Source: an uncultured Celeribacter sp.
Lineage (GTDB): Bacteria; Pseudomonadota; Alphaproteobacteria; Rhodobacterales; Rhodobacteraceae
Length of the DNA: 64,000 nt
Reading direction: 5' to 3'
Assembly: GCF_963675965.1 (NCBI RefSeq)
Contig: NZ_OY780935.1
Span: 3,398,501-3,462,500 of the forward strand
Both the position numbers and the translations under genes were made by a program. Of the stretch, positions 27,501 through 42,500 are shown one piece after another (positions within the stretch are counted from its first letter, which is position 1; each line of letters opens with the position of its first letter). The notes beneath the pieces are model-generated. The model was not told the DNA's origin. It saw nothing but the letters and a program-made list of their open reading frames with translations, and ran no database searches.

Positions 27501-30500
27501 TACGGACGCAATCCTGATGGCCGCAATCGCACAGGCCAAGGCCACGGGCGGTACGATTTATGGCTCTTCGGGGCAGAACGACTATGTGCATACGTCCGGG
27601 GACGGCTTCTACACGATTTATGATTACGACGGTTCCGGGAGGTCGGCGAGCGACACGTTTACTTTCACGGATGTGAATGCTGAGGACGTGAGTTTTTCGC
27701 AGAACTCCGGTGGTGATTTGGTGATGACCCTTGCGAATGGAGAGGTGATCACGATCACCAATCAGTTCGTGCGAGGGTATACAGCGGGCTACAACACCAG
27801 CGGGTTGGAAACGATCATTTTTGCTGATGAAACCACGCTTGATGAGCAGGGGATCCATGACAAAGCCATGTCGGACATGAAAGTTTCCGGCTACGTTTTA
27901 GGGTCGGAGGACAAAGAGAATTACAGCCATAGTCTGGGCGATGGATCCTACACGATTTATGATTACGACGGTTCCGGGAGGTCGGCGAGCGACACGTTTA
28001 CTTTCACGGATGTGAATGCTGAGGACGTGAGTTTTTCGCAGAACTCCGGTGGTGATTTGGTGATGACCCTTGCGAATGGAGAGGTGATCACGATCACCAA
28101 TCAGTTCGTGCGAGGGTATGCGGGCTACAACACCAGCGGGTTGGAAACGATCATTTTTGCTGATGAAACCACGCTTGATGAGCAAGGGATCCGTGACAAA
28201 GCCATGTCGGACATGAAAGTTTCCGGCTACGTTTTAGGGTCGGAGTACAAAGAGAACTACAGCCATAGTCTGGGCGATGGATCCTACACGATTTATGATT
28301 ACGACGGTTCCGGGAGGTCGGCGAGCGACACGTTTACTTTCACGGATGTGAATGCTGAGGACGTGAGTTTTTCGCAGAACTCCGGTGGTGATTTGGTGAT
28401 GACCCTTGCGAATGGAGAGGTGATCACGATCACCAATCAGTTCGTGCGAGGGTATGCGGGCTACAACACCAGCGGGTTGGAAACGATCATTTTTGCTGAT
28501 GAAACCACGCTTGATGAGCAAGGGATCCGTGACAAAGCCATGTCGGACATGAAAGTTTCCGGCTACGTTTTAGGGTCGGAGTACAAAGAGAACTACAGCC
28601 ATAGTCTGGGCGATGGATCCTACACGATTTATGATTACGACGGTTCCGGGAGGTCGGCGAGCGACACGTTTACTTTCACGGATGTGAATGCTGAGGACGT
28701 GAGTTTTTCGCAGAACTCCGGTGGTGATTTGGTGATGACCCTTGCGAATGGAGAGGTGATCACGATCACCAATCAGTTCGTGCGAGGGTATACAGCGGGC
28801 TACAACACCAGCGGGTTGGAAACGATCATTTTTGCTGATGAAACCACGCTTGATGAGCAGGGGATCCATGACAAAACGGCTGCCGATGAGCTCGAATTCG
28901 CTGTGCTTGAGGCTGGCGAGTACCGCGCTTTGTCGTTCGATGGCAGCGGCAGTGGCGTCGATATCGAAGACATCACTTTGAGTGGTGCTTTCACGATCGA
29001 GAGCTGGGTGTATTTTCCCGCTGGTTCGACGTTGAACAACAATGACGGCTTGGTGAGTGCGGGCTCTGACGTGCCACAGGATCTGAACTTCGCCTATGGC
29101 AAGCTGCGTCTTTATTCCAATGTTGATGGTGCCAGTTCCGGTTATGACAAAATCAGCGCATCTGAGACCGCTCAGACGGGTGTTTGGACACATTATGCGG
29201 TTACGCGCGATGTCGACGGTATTCTGAAAATTTACGTCAATGGTGTCCTAGATGTGACAGCTGAGACGGCCTTTACAGAAGATTTCATCGTCGGCTTGCT
29301 TGGGGAAACCTCTGCTGGCATGTCTTACGCGCAGTTCGACGATATGCGCATCTGGTCCACGGATCTGAGCGAAAGCGACCTTCAACAAGGCATGTCAGGC
29401 AATGTTGATCTGAGCGATGTCGATCTGTTGCGCTCCTACAGCTTTGACGGCATGGATGCCTTGATTTCAGACGGCACCGGAAAAAGTGCCGATGTAGCCG
29501 TGCCAAACGGTGCCACTTTTGTGGCCTCAACCGCCCCCGTGTATCAGGGCAATAGCTTCCAAGGTAGCGATGCGGACGAGTTGATCTATGGCACATCCGG
29601 GGACGATATCCTGTCCGGCGGAGGCGGTACGGACCAACTTATGGGGGGCACGGGGTCAGACATATACCGCGTGTCCGGGCTGACCTCTCAGGATGTGATC
29701 CTTGAGGTGGGTGATCTCGCGGATATCGACCGTCTGGAATTGACCGACACGCTTTATGGTCAGGTGAAGCTGATCCAAAACGGGCTCGATCTTGAAATTC
29801 ATACCCTGCGGGGTGGGTTGATCTCCGTACGAAACCAATTCTCTGACGATCCGGCACAACAGATCGAAATGCTTGTGTTCAAGGACGGCACCGAATGGGA
29901 CGAGGCAAAGATCGCGGCAGTGGTTGCCGCGGGGTATGGCGATGAGGTCGTGTATGGTTCCGAGGCCGGAGACGTCTTCGAACACACAAAAGGTGACGGG
30001 TTTTACACGATCAGCGAGGCGCTGACATATAGCGACGGGGATGAGGTCGTCCTCTCGGAGACAAACACCGCGCTTGATCTGAGCTTCTATGGGACTGACG
30101 AGGTCATTTTTAAACAAGAGGGCGACAACCTTGTCCTCTATTACAGCACTGTCGAGCTTTTTGAGTTCTACGAAATCCACGGCTATTTCCTTGCTGATGG
30201 CGGTGTGAGTGTTCCAGAATTCCTGCTCTGGGATTTCGCGACAGAAGCCACTGTTGTCTATGATCAGACAGACGTTGCCGCGCGTCTCGTTTCCGACGCC
30301 GATACGCTGCTTCCGCCGAATGCGGAACAGACCGATGATTTCCCGTTCTTCCAGCCGGTCGAACTTCACTTTGCGGCAGAGGGACGTCAAATTGAGAGCT
30401 TCGACTTTGGCGACTGGACATTGGACAGCGTAGAGTTTGTCCAATACGGCAATCACCTTAAGGTCTACATCGAAGACAGCCTGTATATCTTTGACTATTT

Positions 30501-33500
30501 CGGACGCGCCGATGGCACGCTCTCGGTTGCGGAATTTATCATCGGTGGGCAAAGCTACAGCGATCAAATGATGATCGAGAGCCTGACGGGCTTCTCCTAT
30601 GTCGAAGAGGTCAACACGACCGACGATGTGCTGATCTTGAATGATGTGACCTTCGATCAGATCACGTTCAGTGTCGTCAATGATTACGATTTGCGCATCA
30701 CTTTGGACAATGGCGAAGAGATCACCATTGAGGAACAATTCCTGATCGCCGAAGAGAACGGCTCGCGTGCGATTGAGGCGATCGAATTCTCTGGCGGAAC
30801 GGTTTTGACGCAAGACGAGATCAAAGATCTCATCTATGAGCATATGCAGGCGGCCGGGAGCGTTCACTACATCAACTATGCTGATGTTCTGTCTCATGTC
30901 GCCGGAAATGGCAGTTATGTCATCGAGGGGGCCACTTCGGCGGAAGGCTTGTTCTTTGCCGATGTGGCTTCGGATGCTGTGTCGCTGTCTCATGTCGGGA
31001 GTGATTTGCAACTGTCGCTCGAGAATGGCGAGGTGCTGACCGTCGTCAATTTCTTTGTCGAAAACGAAGCCGCCCGGCTGGGCATGGTGTCTTTCTCAGA
31101 TGATGTATCGCTCTCGGGACAGGACCTGCGTGACCGCGTCGTCTCGGATATGAAGGCCAGCGGCGCGGTGATCGGCGATCACTACACCGAGACCTTCAGC
31201 CACACGCTGGGCGATGGCTCCTATACGATCACCAACTTCGACGACAATGATCGCGCGGATCGCCTGGTCTTCACCGATGTGAATTCCGAAGACGTTACGC
31301 TGTCGCATGTCGGCACCAATCTGACCTTCACCCTGTCGAATGGCGAGGTGATCACTGTCGTCAGCCATTTCGATGAGGATTTGGACTATCGTCTCGAAGA
31401 GGTCGAATTTGCAGATGGGGTCATCCTGTCGGAGCAAACACTGCGTGACCGCGTCGTGTCGGACATGAAGGCCAGCGGCGCGGTGATCGGCGATCACTAC
31501 ATCGAGACCTTCAATCACACACTGGGCGATGGCTCCTACACGATCAGCAATTTCGATAACAATGATCGGACGGACCGCCTTGTCTTCACGGATGTGAATT
31601 CCGAAGACGTTACGCTGTCTCATGTTGGCACCAATCTGACCTTCACCCTGTCGAATGGTGAGGTGATCACTGTCGTCAGCCATTTCGATGAGAATTTGGT
31701 CTATCGTCTCGAAGAGGTCGAATTTGCAGATGGGGTCATCCTGTCGGAGCAAACACTGCGTGACCGCGTTGTCTCGGATATGAAGGCCAGCGGTGCGGTG
31801 ATCGGCGATCACTACATCGAGACCTTCAATCACACACTGGGCGATGGCTCCTACACGATCAGCAATTTCGATAACAATGATCGGACGGACCGCCTTGTCT
31901 TCACGGATGTGAATTCCGAAGACGTTACGCTGTCTCATGTTGGCACCAATCTGACCTTCACCCTGTCGAATGGTGAGGTGATCACTGTCGTCAGCCATTT
32001 CGATGAGAATTTGGTCTATCGTCTCGAAGAGGTCGAATTTGCAGATGGGGTCATCCTGTCGGAGCAAACACTGCGTGACCGCGTCGTCTCGGATATGAAG
32101 GCCAGCGGTGCGGTGATCGGCGATCACTACATCGAGACCTTCAATCACACACTGGGCGATGGCTCCTACACGATCAGCAATTTCGATAACAATGATCGGA
32201 CGGACCGCCTTGTCTTCACGGATGTTGATGCGGATGAGGTGAACCTGACGCAGGATGGGGCCAACCTCATCTTCACCCTGTCCAATGGTGAGATGGTCAC
32301 CATTGTGAACTATTTTGATAGCGATAACGACTATCGTCTCGAAGAGGTGGAATTCTCGGACGGCACGGTTTGGACGCCGACGGAAATTCTTGTCGCAGTT
32401 GTCCCTGCGCTCAATGTCATCACGGGTACTGAAAATGCGGACGTGTTGACCGGCACCGATGCGGGCGATCTGTTGACCGGCCTGACTGGCGACGACACGC
32501 TGACGGGTGGCGCCGGCAATGACACCTATGTCTATGCGGCAGGTGACGGGCGCGATGTGATCGTCGAAAATGGCGGAACCGATCGCATCGAAATCACAGG
32601 CTATGAGAGTGACGATATTCGTTATTCCCGCAACGGCCGCGATGGCACAGATCTGATCTTGACGCTGGGCGACGCTGGCGACCAGATCACGATCGTCAAC
32701 GGCTATTCTGGTACGACAAGCCTGATCGAAACGCTCTATCTTGTGGACAGCGATACGTCGATTTTGCTGGCCGATGTGCGCGAAACCATCTTTTTGGGCA
32801 CCGCGACCGAGGGGGCAGATACCATCACGGGCACTGCGTCTGACAACACGATCCAAGGTGGTGCAGGGGCTGATCGCCTCAGCGGCCAAGGGGGCGATGA
32901 CGCGTATCTCTATGCCGCAGGGGACGGGGATGATCGCATTCATGACACCGGTGGCGACAGCGATGACCGCCTCGTGCTTCTTGACTACAATCAGGAAGAC
33001 CTTGTCTGGGTGGCCCGCACGGGCGTGAATGGCACAGATATGGTGCTGAAATTCACCGGCGAGACGGACCGTGTCACGCTGGAAGGCGCCCTTGCGAGCG
33101 GAACGGATGGTGTTGATACCATCGTCTTTGCCGATGGCTCCGAATGGGGCCGTGACACCCTTCGCATGGTCACGCTTTATGGGGCGCAATCTGTCAGCGA
33201 CGATTTGATTGTTGGCTTTGATGGCGATGATACCCTCTACGGAGGAACGGGTGACGACACGCTCAGGGGGCTGGACGGCGCAGATACCTATGTCATGTCC
33301 CGCGGAAATGGCCTCGATGAGATTCAGGACAGCGGAACCGACGGCGCGACCGACCGCATTGAATTCGTCAATTTCGTGTCATCGGAAACCTCGGTGAAAC
33401 GCTTGTTTAAAGGTAGCGACACGGTTGTCTTTGAGTTTGCGACCTCTTCGGGCGATGTTGTTACCGTGTTCAATGCACTGGCCCTTGATGGCACAGGGAT

Positions 33501-36500
33501 TGAGGAGATCGTCTTCTCCGATGCCGTGACTTGGACCCGCGAAGACATTCTTGAGAAAATCGACAATGTCGCCCCTGTGGCAGTCGACGATGGCTATTTT
33601 ACCGCGACTGAAGGCAGCAGCCTGACCATTGACGCGACGGACCTTTTGAAAAACGACTACGACCCAGATGGTCAAGCGCTCCAGATCATCGCCGTGAATG
33701 GCGGTGAGCATGGTGTCGCTGAGCTGAATGCCGATGGCGATGTCGTCTTTACTGGCACGGAGGGTTTCACGGGGGCCACCAGTCTGACCTATACGGTCAG
33801 TGATGGGCAAAACGGCATTTCCACCGCCTCCGTTTCTTTGCGCATCCGACCACAGGCCGAAGCGCGCGATGACGAGGGCTTTACGCTTGAAGAAGATGGC
33901 TCCATCAACATCTCCTCAGAGCGGCTGCTGTCCAACGATGCCGATGGCGATCGTATGATCATCGGGCAGGTCTATGATGCGGTGAATGGCACGGTCAGCC
34001 TCAACAGTGATGGCAATATCGTCTTTACACCTTTCGCCGATTTCAATGGTGTCGCGCGTTTCAGCTACGGTGCGAATACCCCGGAAGGCGGTCGCGCAGA
34101 TGCCATCGTGACGCTCAACGTGACGGCGGTCAACGATGCGCCGGAGGCCGCCAATGACAGTGGCTATCAGACACTCGAAGAAACACCGTTCCAAATCTGG
34201 TCAGGTGATCTTTTGGCCAATGACAGCGATCTGGACGGCGACTCGCTCACCCTGGTCTCTGTCGCGGGCAATGAAAATGTCGCGGTCGAGCTGACGGATG
34301 ACGGTTATGTGCTGGTCACGCCCGCCGCGTATTTCTTTGGCACTGCGAGCTTCACCTATACAGTGGCCGATCCCGATGGGTTGGAAAGCACTGCAACGGT
34401 CAGTTTCTATGTTGAGCCGGTGAACAACGCGCCGGAGCCGCAAGGCGATAGCTACAGCATGGATGAAGACGATATCATCCTGATTTCGGCGACTGATCTT
34501 ATCGCCAATGACTTGGAATGGGATGGTGACCCTCTGACCGTCACGCAGGTCTTCGGCGCCCAGAATGGCACCGCCACCTTGCTCGACAATGGCACGATCG
34601 AGTTCCGTGCAGGCGGCAACTTCAATGGGGAGGCGCGCTTTACCTACCGCGTTGATGACGGACAGGGCGGGCAGGGCGATGCCGTGGTGACGGTTACCGT
34701 CAACCCGGTCAACGACATTCCGACGCCAAATAACGACATTTATGTCAATATCTCCGCCCTCAACGGGTTCGAGGATGAGCCGATCATCATTCCGATCTCG
34801 CTGCTTTTGGCGAATGATACCGACATTGAGGACGGCGGCGTGCAATTCGTCGATGTCTCCGCCGGGATCAATGGCGATATCACCTATAATGACGATGGCG
34901 ACCTCGTCTTTACGCCGGATCAGGATTTCTGGGGCGCAACCTCGTTCTCCTACAGTGTGCGCGATACGGATGGCGCAGTGAATTCGGCGACTGTCTCGCT
35001 TTGGTTCGAAAATGTCGGAGACGCGCCGCCGGTTGCAAACACCGATGTGATTGAACTTTATGAAGATACGCCGATCGTCATTCCCTTCTCGGTCCTGCTG
35101 GGCAATGACACGGACATCGACCGCGATGAGTTGCGCGTTGTGGGCTGGCAAAGCCGTGGGGTGTATTTTGATCTGAACGGGGAGGTCACCTTTACGGAGG
35201 ATGGCACCGGGTTTATTTTCACCCCGAATTTGAACGTAACCTCCTCGGATGGGTTCTTGTATGCTGTCACCGATGATGCCGATGGCACCTCTTTGGGGTT
35301 GGTCGATTTGCGGATCACGCCCGTACAAGATGATCCGACGGCGGTCGGTGATACGCTCTCTGCAACACCGCTGGACGTGCCGCTGATTATCCGCATCTCG
35401 GATTTGATCGAGAATGACTTTGACGTGGATGAAGAACCCGTCATTTTCTCGCAGCTGTTGAGCAGCTCCGCAGGTGTGATCGAGCAATATAGCGATGAGT
35501 TCGCCATCGTTCGTTTCGATACCGGGTTCAGCGGTCAGGTCGATCTGAGCTACGAAATCCGCGATGCCGGGGGCCTCGCCGATGAGGCCGGGATCGAAGC
35601 GCTCGTGGCTCCAGCCTATGATGGCATCCAGACCGGGACGGATCTGCGGGATCTGATGATCGGCAACGCTCTGGACGAGCAGATTTCCGGCGGGCTCGGC
35701 GATGATGACATCTTCGGCGAAGCAGGCGCGGATGTCCTGTCCGGCGGCGAGGGTGATGATCTGATCATGGGCGGCGACGGCGATGATGTGATCATCGGCG
35801 GTGACGGTGCGGATGAGATCGACGGTGGCGACGGCCATGACGCGGTAAGCTTTGAGGGTTCAAACGTCGGCGTGCGTGCCGATCTGTCGTCGCGTCTCGG
35901 ACAGGGCGGACATGCCCAGGGCGATACCTATGATAATGTCGAAGAACTGCGCGGGTCAGCCTATGGGGATCAGCTCTATGGCTCTGCGAATGCAGACACT
36001 CTGCGCGGTGAGGCGGGCAATGACCTGCTTTCTGGCAACGCAGGCGATGACACTCTTGTGGGTGGTCTGGGTAACGATACGCTCGAAGGTGGGCTTGGAG
36101 CGGATGTGCTGATTGGTGGTGACGGCACGGATACCGCCGATTACACCAACTCTGAGCTCGGCGTTGAAATTTCGCTGCAAAACGGCACGGCGATCGGCGG
36201 TGAGGCAGAGGGTGATACGCTTGAGGGCATCGAAAACCTGATCGGCACGATCGAGGCGGATGTTCTCGAAGGGTCTGACGACGCCAACACGCTCTATGGC
36301 GGACGTGGCGACGATATCCTGCGCGGACTTGATGGCGACGATACATTGATCGGCGGGCGCGGCGCGGATACTATGTCTGGCGGCGCCGGGATCGACACGG
36401 CGAGCTACACACAGTCTGCGGAAGGTGTCGTGGTCAATATGCTTGATGGCTCTGCCGGTGGCGGCGAAGCGCTCGGAGATACCTTCGACGGGATCGAGAT

Positions 36501-39500
36501 CATTCGCGGCTCCTATCATGACGATACGATCATCGGAGACGAAGCGGATAACACCCTGCAAGGCGGGCAGGGCGCAGACCTGCTTGATGGCGGGGACGGG
36601 TTCGACACGCTGGATTATTCCGGCGAGGATGAAGCCATCACCATCGACTTGCAATCCGGGCTCGGCTCTGCCGGGGCCGCAGATGGCGATCAAGTGAGCA
36701 ATTTCGAAGCTGTGGTCGGCACCAACTGGGACGATACGATCCTTGGTAGCGATAGCGATGACGTAATCTCCGGCGGGATCGGGAATGATACGCTTGCGGG
36801 CCGGGCCGGCTCTGACAGCTATCGCTTCGGGTTTGGGTTCGGCACGGATGTCGTGACCGAAGCCGGGCTGGCCTCCGATCTCGATCAGGTCTTGTTCGAG
36901 ATGGCGGTGGAACCGCGCGATGTGTCTTTGGTGCAGGAAGGCGACGATCTCTTGATCGAACTGGAACGCGAGGTCGGCATTGTAACGGACACGCTGCGCA
37001 TCACAGATCATTTCCTCGCAGAGGAAAGTGGCGTCGAACAGATCGTTTTTGCCGATGGCACGATCTGGGATCGCGATCAAATCGAAACGCTTGCCCGGCT
37101 TGGCCGGTTCAATGCGGCGGATGACCTTGAACTCTTCGCGGTGGAAGACGAAGTCTTTACCTTCGATGTTGCACGCCTTCTCGAAAACGACGCGTCCGAA
37201 GGTGTCGATCAGCTTGAAATCGTGCGTGTTCTTTCCGTCTCCGGCGGTACGCCCAGCCTATCGGCAGAGGGTGTTCTGACCTTCCTTGGCGATGAGAACT
37301 TCAACGGGGATGCCTTCTTCGACTATGTGGTGCGCGATCCTTACGGGCGCGAAAGCACGGCACGGGTCGAGGTCAATCTGGCGCCGGTCAACGATGCGCC
37401 CGAAGCTGCCAATGACGGGGTGTTCTATGGCGTCGAAGATGAGCCTCTGTTCATCAGCTACGAAGACCTCTTGGGCAACGACTTTGACATTGACGGGGAT
37501 ACATTGACGGTTGTGGCCTTTGAGCCGCTCTATGACAGTGAGGGCAATCCGCTTAATACCAGCTACAAAACGCCCCTGACGAATGGCGACATGGGCCCGA
37601 CCGAGGGGGGCTGGCTGTTTGAGGCGATCCCCGATCACTTCGGCTTTGCGGGGTTCACCTACACGGTCGCCGACCCCGACGGGGCAATGTCCAAGGCCGA
37701 GGTCGAGCTTTATTTCACACCGGTCAATGATGCTCCGCGCAGTGGCGGCGACTCGCTGACTTTGCGGATGGACAAGACCAATGTGATTGCTCTGAATGAC
37801 TTCCTTGGCAATGACAGTGATCCAGAAGGGGATGCGTTCTCCTTCGAAGGGGTGCATTCCGTGGTCGGCGGTACGCTTGTTGAGGTCGTGGATGCCGAGG
37901 GCTCCTATTACGAATTCGTCGCGGACGCACTCGGCGAGGCGAGTTTCCAATACGATCTCGAGGATGAGCACGGCGCACGCAGCACACATACGGTGGAGAT
38001 CACCGTCATCCCGCTGAACGATCCGCCACATGCCAGCAACGATGGCGGGTTTGAGACCTATGAAGATCAGGTTCTGATCATTGATCCGGCCAATCTTCTG
38101 GCCAATGACAGCGACCCGAACGGTGATATGATCGTGGTGAGTGAGGTGGAACGCTTCCCGCTGAACGGTAAAGTCGAAATGCTCGAAGACGGACGCATCG
38201 CCTTCACGCCGCGCAGTGATTACAATGGCGAGGCGGGCTTTGAATATACCATCACCGATGGCGAATACACCGCGACGGCCTTTGTCAGTATCACCGTCAT
38301 TCCTATGAATGATGCGCCGGTGCTGCGCGATGATGTCACCTATGGCCTCGAAGACGAGCCCATCACGATCATTCCGGGCGAGATTTTCGGCAATGATTAC
38401 GATGCCGATGGCGATGTTCTGTTTATCGAAAGCTCTGAAATCATGGGCGTTCTGGCGCCAAGCTATATGGCGGTCGCCAGTGGGATTTCGCTCGATACGG
38501 GCGATCTCCCGGATTGGCTCAGCTATGATGCGGCAATAAAGCTTTTGAGCGGGGAGATGCCGGAAGATTTCGGCGAAGACGAGACCGTTACCGTCACCGC
38601 CAGTGCGACGATGACGCGTTACGAAGGTATGGCTTCGGCCATTCTTGCGGCAAATGTTATTGGCACCGATGCGAGCGGAGAGCCGATCTACAGGGAGGGC
38701 GTCGAGGCCTATGTCCGTGACGTTCTAGGGCTGGCGACCGAGGTGACATCTGTCTCTCCGATCCTCACCTTTACGGCTGCGGATGCAGACACGCTGGCGC
38801 GCGGCATTGATCTGGATGAACTCTTCGCGGAGCAGGGGTTCGTTCGCGACACCCACAGCAGTAGCCTGAACCTGGCGGACAACCTGTCCGACGAGGTGAC
38901 GGTGAGCTTGACGATGACCGATGGCTCCGATGTGCCGGAGTGGTTGATCTTCGATGCTGAAACCCTTTCGGTTTCGGGGGAAATGCCGGAGGGCACAACC
39001 CTGCCCCTTCATCTGACGCTGAGCCTGAGCTTGCCGACTGAAGAGGGAGAGTTGGTTCACCCTGAGAGCCTGAGCATCACCGATGCGACAGAGCTGGCGC
39101 AAGGGATGCAGTTTGCCGATAGCCAGCCGGTCGCGGTGATCGGCTCTGCGGACTATACCGTCAGCGCCGCGGGTGCGAACGGGCATCCGCTGCCGTCGTG
39201 GATTGATTTCGATGCCGACAACATGGCGCTGGTGGCAACAGACATCGCGCCTGCGGAAGACGAAGGTCTGTTGCGGCTTCAGATCAGCTTTACCCCAACG
39301 ATGCCTGAGGGCATGGTTGTGCCGGAAAACATGCATCTGTCCAGCGATCTGGGCTTCTCGCTTGAATTCGTCATTGATCCGGCAGTTGGCATTGATCCGA
39401 TGATCAATACGCTGCTGCAAAACGCCGCCTTCTTCACCGAACAAGGACTGTTCGCCCTGCCGGAGGTGGGTGCGGAAAGCCTTGTTGCGACGAAAGCCAA

Positions 39501-42500
39501 CCTTGCTGATCTGCCGGATTGGTTGTCCTTTGACACTGAGACGATGCAATTCGAAGGCACGGCCCCCGCGCAATATGTCGGCGCGGTGCAAACCCGTGTG
39601 GATGTTGCCGCAGATGGCACGTGGCCAGCCTATTCGATCATCAGCGATCAGGTGATTGACACGGCCTTCGAGATCACGTCAGGCGGCGGTTTTGGCGGCG
39701 GATATACCGATGAAACCATCACGCTGACCCGTCCCGAAGATTTCAATGGCGCATTTGCCCTGAAATACTGGGCGAATGATGGCAAGGACGGGATCTCCGA
39801 AGACCCTGCCGTTGTGGTGGTCAATGTTCTGCCGCAGCGCGAATTGCCCGATGCGGGGACCGATGTCTTTGCCGGTGTCGAAGATACCCCTCTGAGCTTT
39901 ACGCTTGCGGAGGTTCTGGCCAACGATGTGGACGATGATCGCGATCCCGTGCGTGTCCTGTCGATCGGCACACCGTCGGAGGGCGAGATAGAGGTGATCC
40001 TGTCCGAACAGGTGATCTCCGCCCCGGTAGATTTGCCGGCGCTGGAGGGCGGTGTTGTGACTGCGACGCTCGCCAATGGCGATCCTCTGCCCGATTATGT
40101 GCAATCCGTCGATGCGCTGACAGGGGCCATCATAGCCATCGTGCCTTTGGATGTGCTGGATGATCTTGATGTCGTCTGGACAATTGCCAATGACGACGAA
40201 AGTGCCAGCGTGACGCAGTTTGTGACCTTCGACGGCAATGTGGGTGTGATGCTGACTTATACGCCTCCCGCTGAGCAAAACGGGCGTTTCTCGCTTGATT
40301 ATACGCTCACGGACGATGCGGAAGGCTCTTCTGTCGGGCAGATTTACCTCGACATCGCGCCGGTCAGCGATCCTCCGGTTGCGGTGGGCGATGTGGTCAA
40401 CACGATTGAAGATCAGGCAATTACGATTTCGCCGGAGCTTTTGTTGGCAAATGACACGGATGTTGACGGTGATGATCTGACATTGCTGCGTGTGTTCAAC
40501 GCTTTGAATGGCACGGTTGATCTCGTTGATGGCGCGATCCTCTTTACGCCTGACGTCAATTTCACCGGGACGGCTCAGTTTGAATACGAGGTCACGGATG
40601 GCATTGACGGCTCCGACACCGGAGTGGTTTCCGTCAATGTTGTCGATAACAATGATGCACCTGTTGCGCTCACCGATCTGTTCGAAGGCACGGAAGACCA
40701 GTCTATCGTGATTGATCCGGCAACGCTTTTGGCCAATGACAGTGATCCGAATGCCGAGGATACGGTCAGTTTCGTGCGTATCTTGGCGGCCGGAACGGAT
40801 GGCAATGCCTTTGAACGTCCGGATGGCACCTGGCTGCTGACGCCGAATGGCGATGTGAACGGTGTTGTAATCTTCGATTATATCATTACCGATGGGCGCC
40901 GACAGACCACCGGGCAGATCGAGATTGATTTCGCGCCTGTGAACGATGCGCCGACCGTGCGCGACGACAGTGGTTTCGAAGCGTTGGAGGACACTCCATT
41001 CACGATGACGGCGGCTGACCTTCTGGCCAATGACACGGATGTGGAAGGGGATGATTTTAGCCTCGTTGCCGTGTTCGATGGCGACAATGGGGCCGTCGAA
41101 ATGGTGGATGGCGTGATCACCTTTACGCCGCGTGAAAACTATTTTGGCAATGCGGGTTTCCACTACACGGTGCGTGATGTGCATGGCGCAGAGAGCGAAG
41201 GCTATGTCACGTTGACAGTCATGCCCGGTAACGACACGCCGTTTGCGGTCAACGATGTCATGCAGATGGAGGAAGACGGGACGCTTCTGGTCGATCCGGC
41301 GGTGCTTTTGGCCAATGATGTGGACGCGGACGGTGATGTGTTGAGCTTTGTCGGCTTCGATGCCGACCCGCGTCTCAGCGAGAATGGCGATGGTACGTTC
41401 ACCTTTGTGCCTGAGGCTGATTTCTATGGTGTCGCGCGTCTTTGGTACACGATCGAAGATGGGGTAGGTGGGACGGATCGCGCTTATCTCGATATCGAGG
41501 TAGAGAACACGCCTGATACCCCTGTGGCTGCGGATGATTATCTGAGCATGAGCGGTGGCAACGATTTGCTCATTCCGTTTGCGGCGCTGCTCGGCAACGA
41601 TGGCGATGTGGACGGTGATGTCCTCACCGTGACGGAGGTCTCAGAGGCCATCGGGGTGACCGTGTCTTTGGACGCGTTCAACCGTGTCGTCGTGACGCCG
41701 AATGCGGGCGTGAGCGGGGCGGCACAGTTCACCTACACGATGGCAGATACAACTGGGCGTACGGACAGTGCGACCGTTTATCTGGATATTGAAAACGCGG
41801 CACCGGAGCTCTTGTCGGCCTTGCCGGATATGACCGAGGACAGCTCTGGTCAAGCGCTCGTGAAAGGCGTGCCTTTCACCATTGATGTGACGGGTTTCGC
41901 GTTTTATGACGCCGATGGTGACAGCCTGAGCTATTCCGCACAGCTTTCGGATGGAACGACACTGCCCTATTGGATGTCGCTGCAGAACGGTATGTTGACA
42001 GGCGTTGTCCCGCATGACGCGGCGAACGAATGGGAAATCGAACTGACGGCCTCAGATGGCCAGGCTTCGGTTTCCGATGTGCTCAGCCTGTCCTTTGGTG
42101 CGGCAAATGTCCTGTTCGACACGGCAGACGATGACTTGATCTCTGCTGGTGGTGGCGACGATGTGATTGTCTACACGTCGGGTCATGACACGATCATGGG
42201 CGATCAGGAGAACACAGGGCTCGATACGCTTGACCTGAGCCAATATGCGGCAGATGAGGTGAGCTTTGCCGTCGATGGACATAATGTTGTCATCACGGTG
42301 CCGGATGGCTCGGTGACGCTGCATTATCAGCTGTGGTATGAGCTTGGGGCGGATCGCTCGAACATTGAGACGATCCTGTTCTCCGATGCCACGCTGGATG
42401 AAGCCGCGATCAAGGCGCGGGCGCTTTCGGATCAGGCGAGCGATGGCGATGATCTTGTGGTTGGTTCCATTCAGGGGGATGTTTTGTCTTCCTTGGCGGG

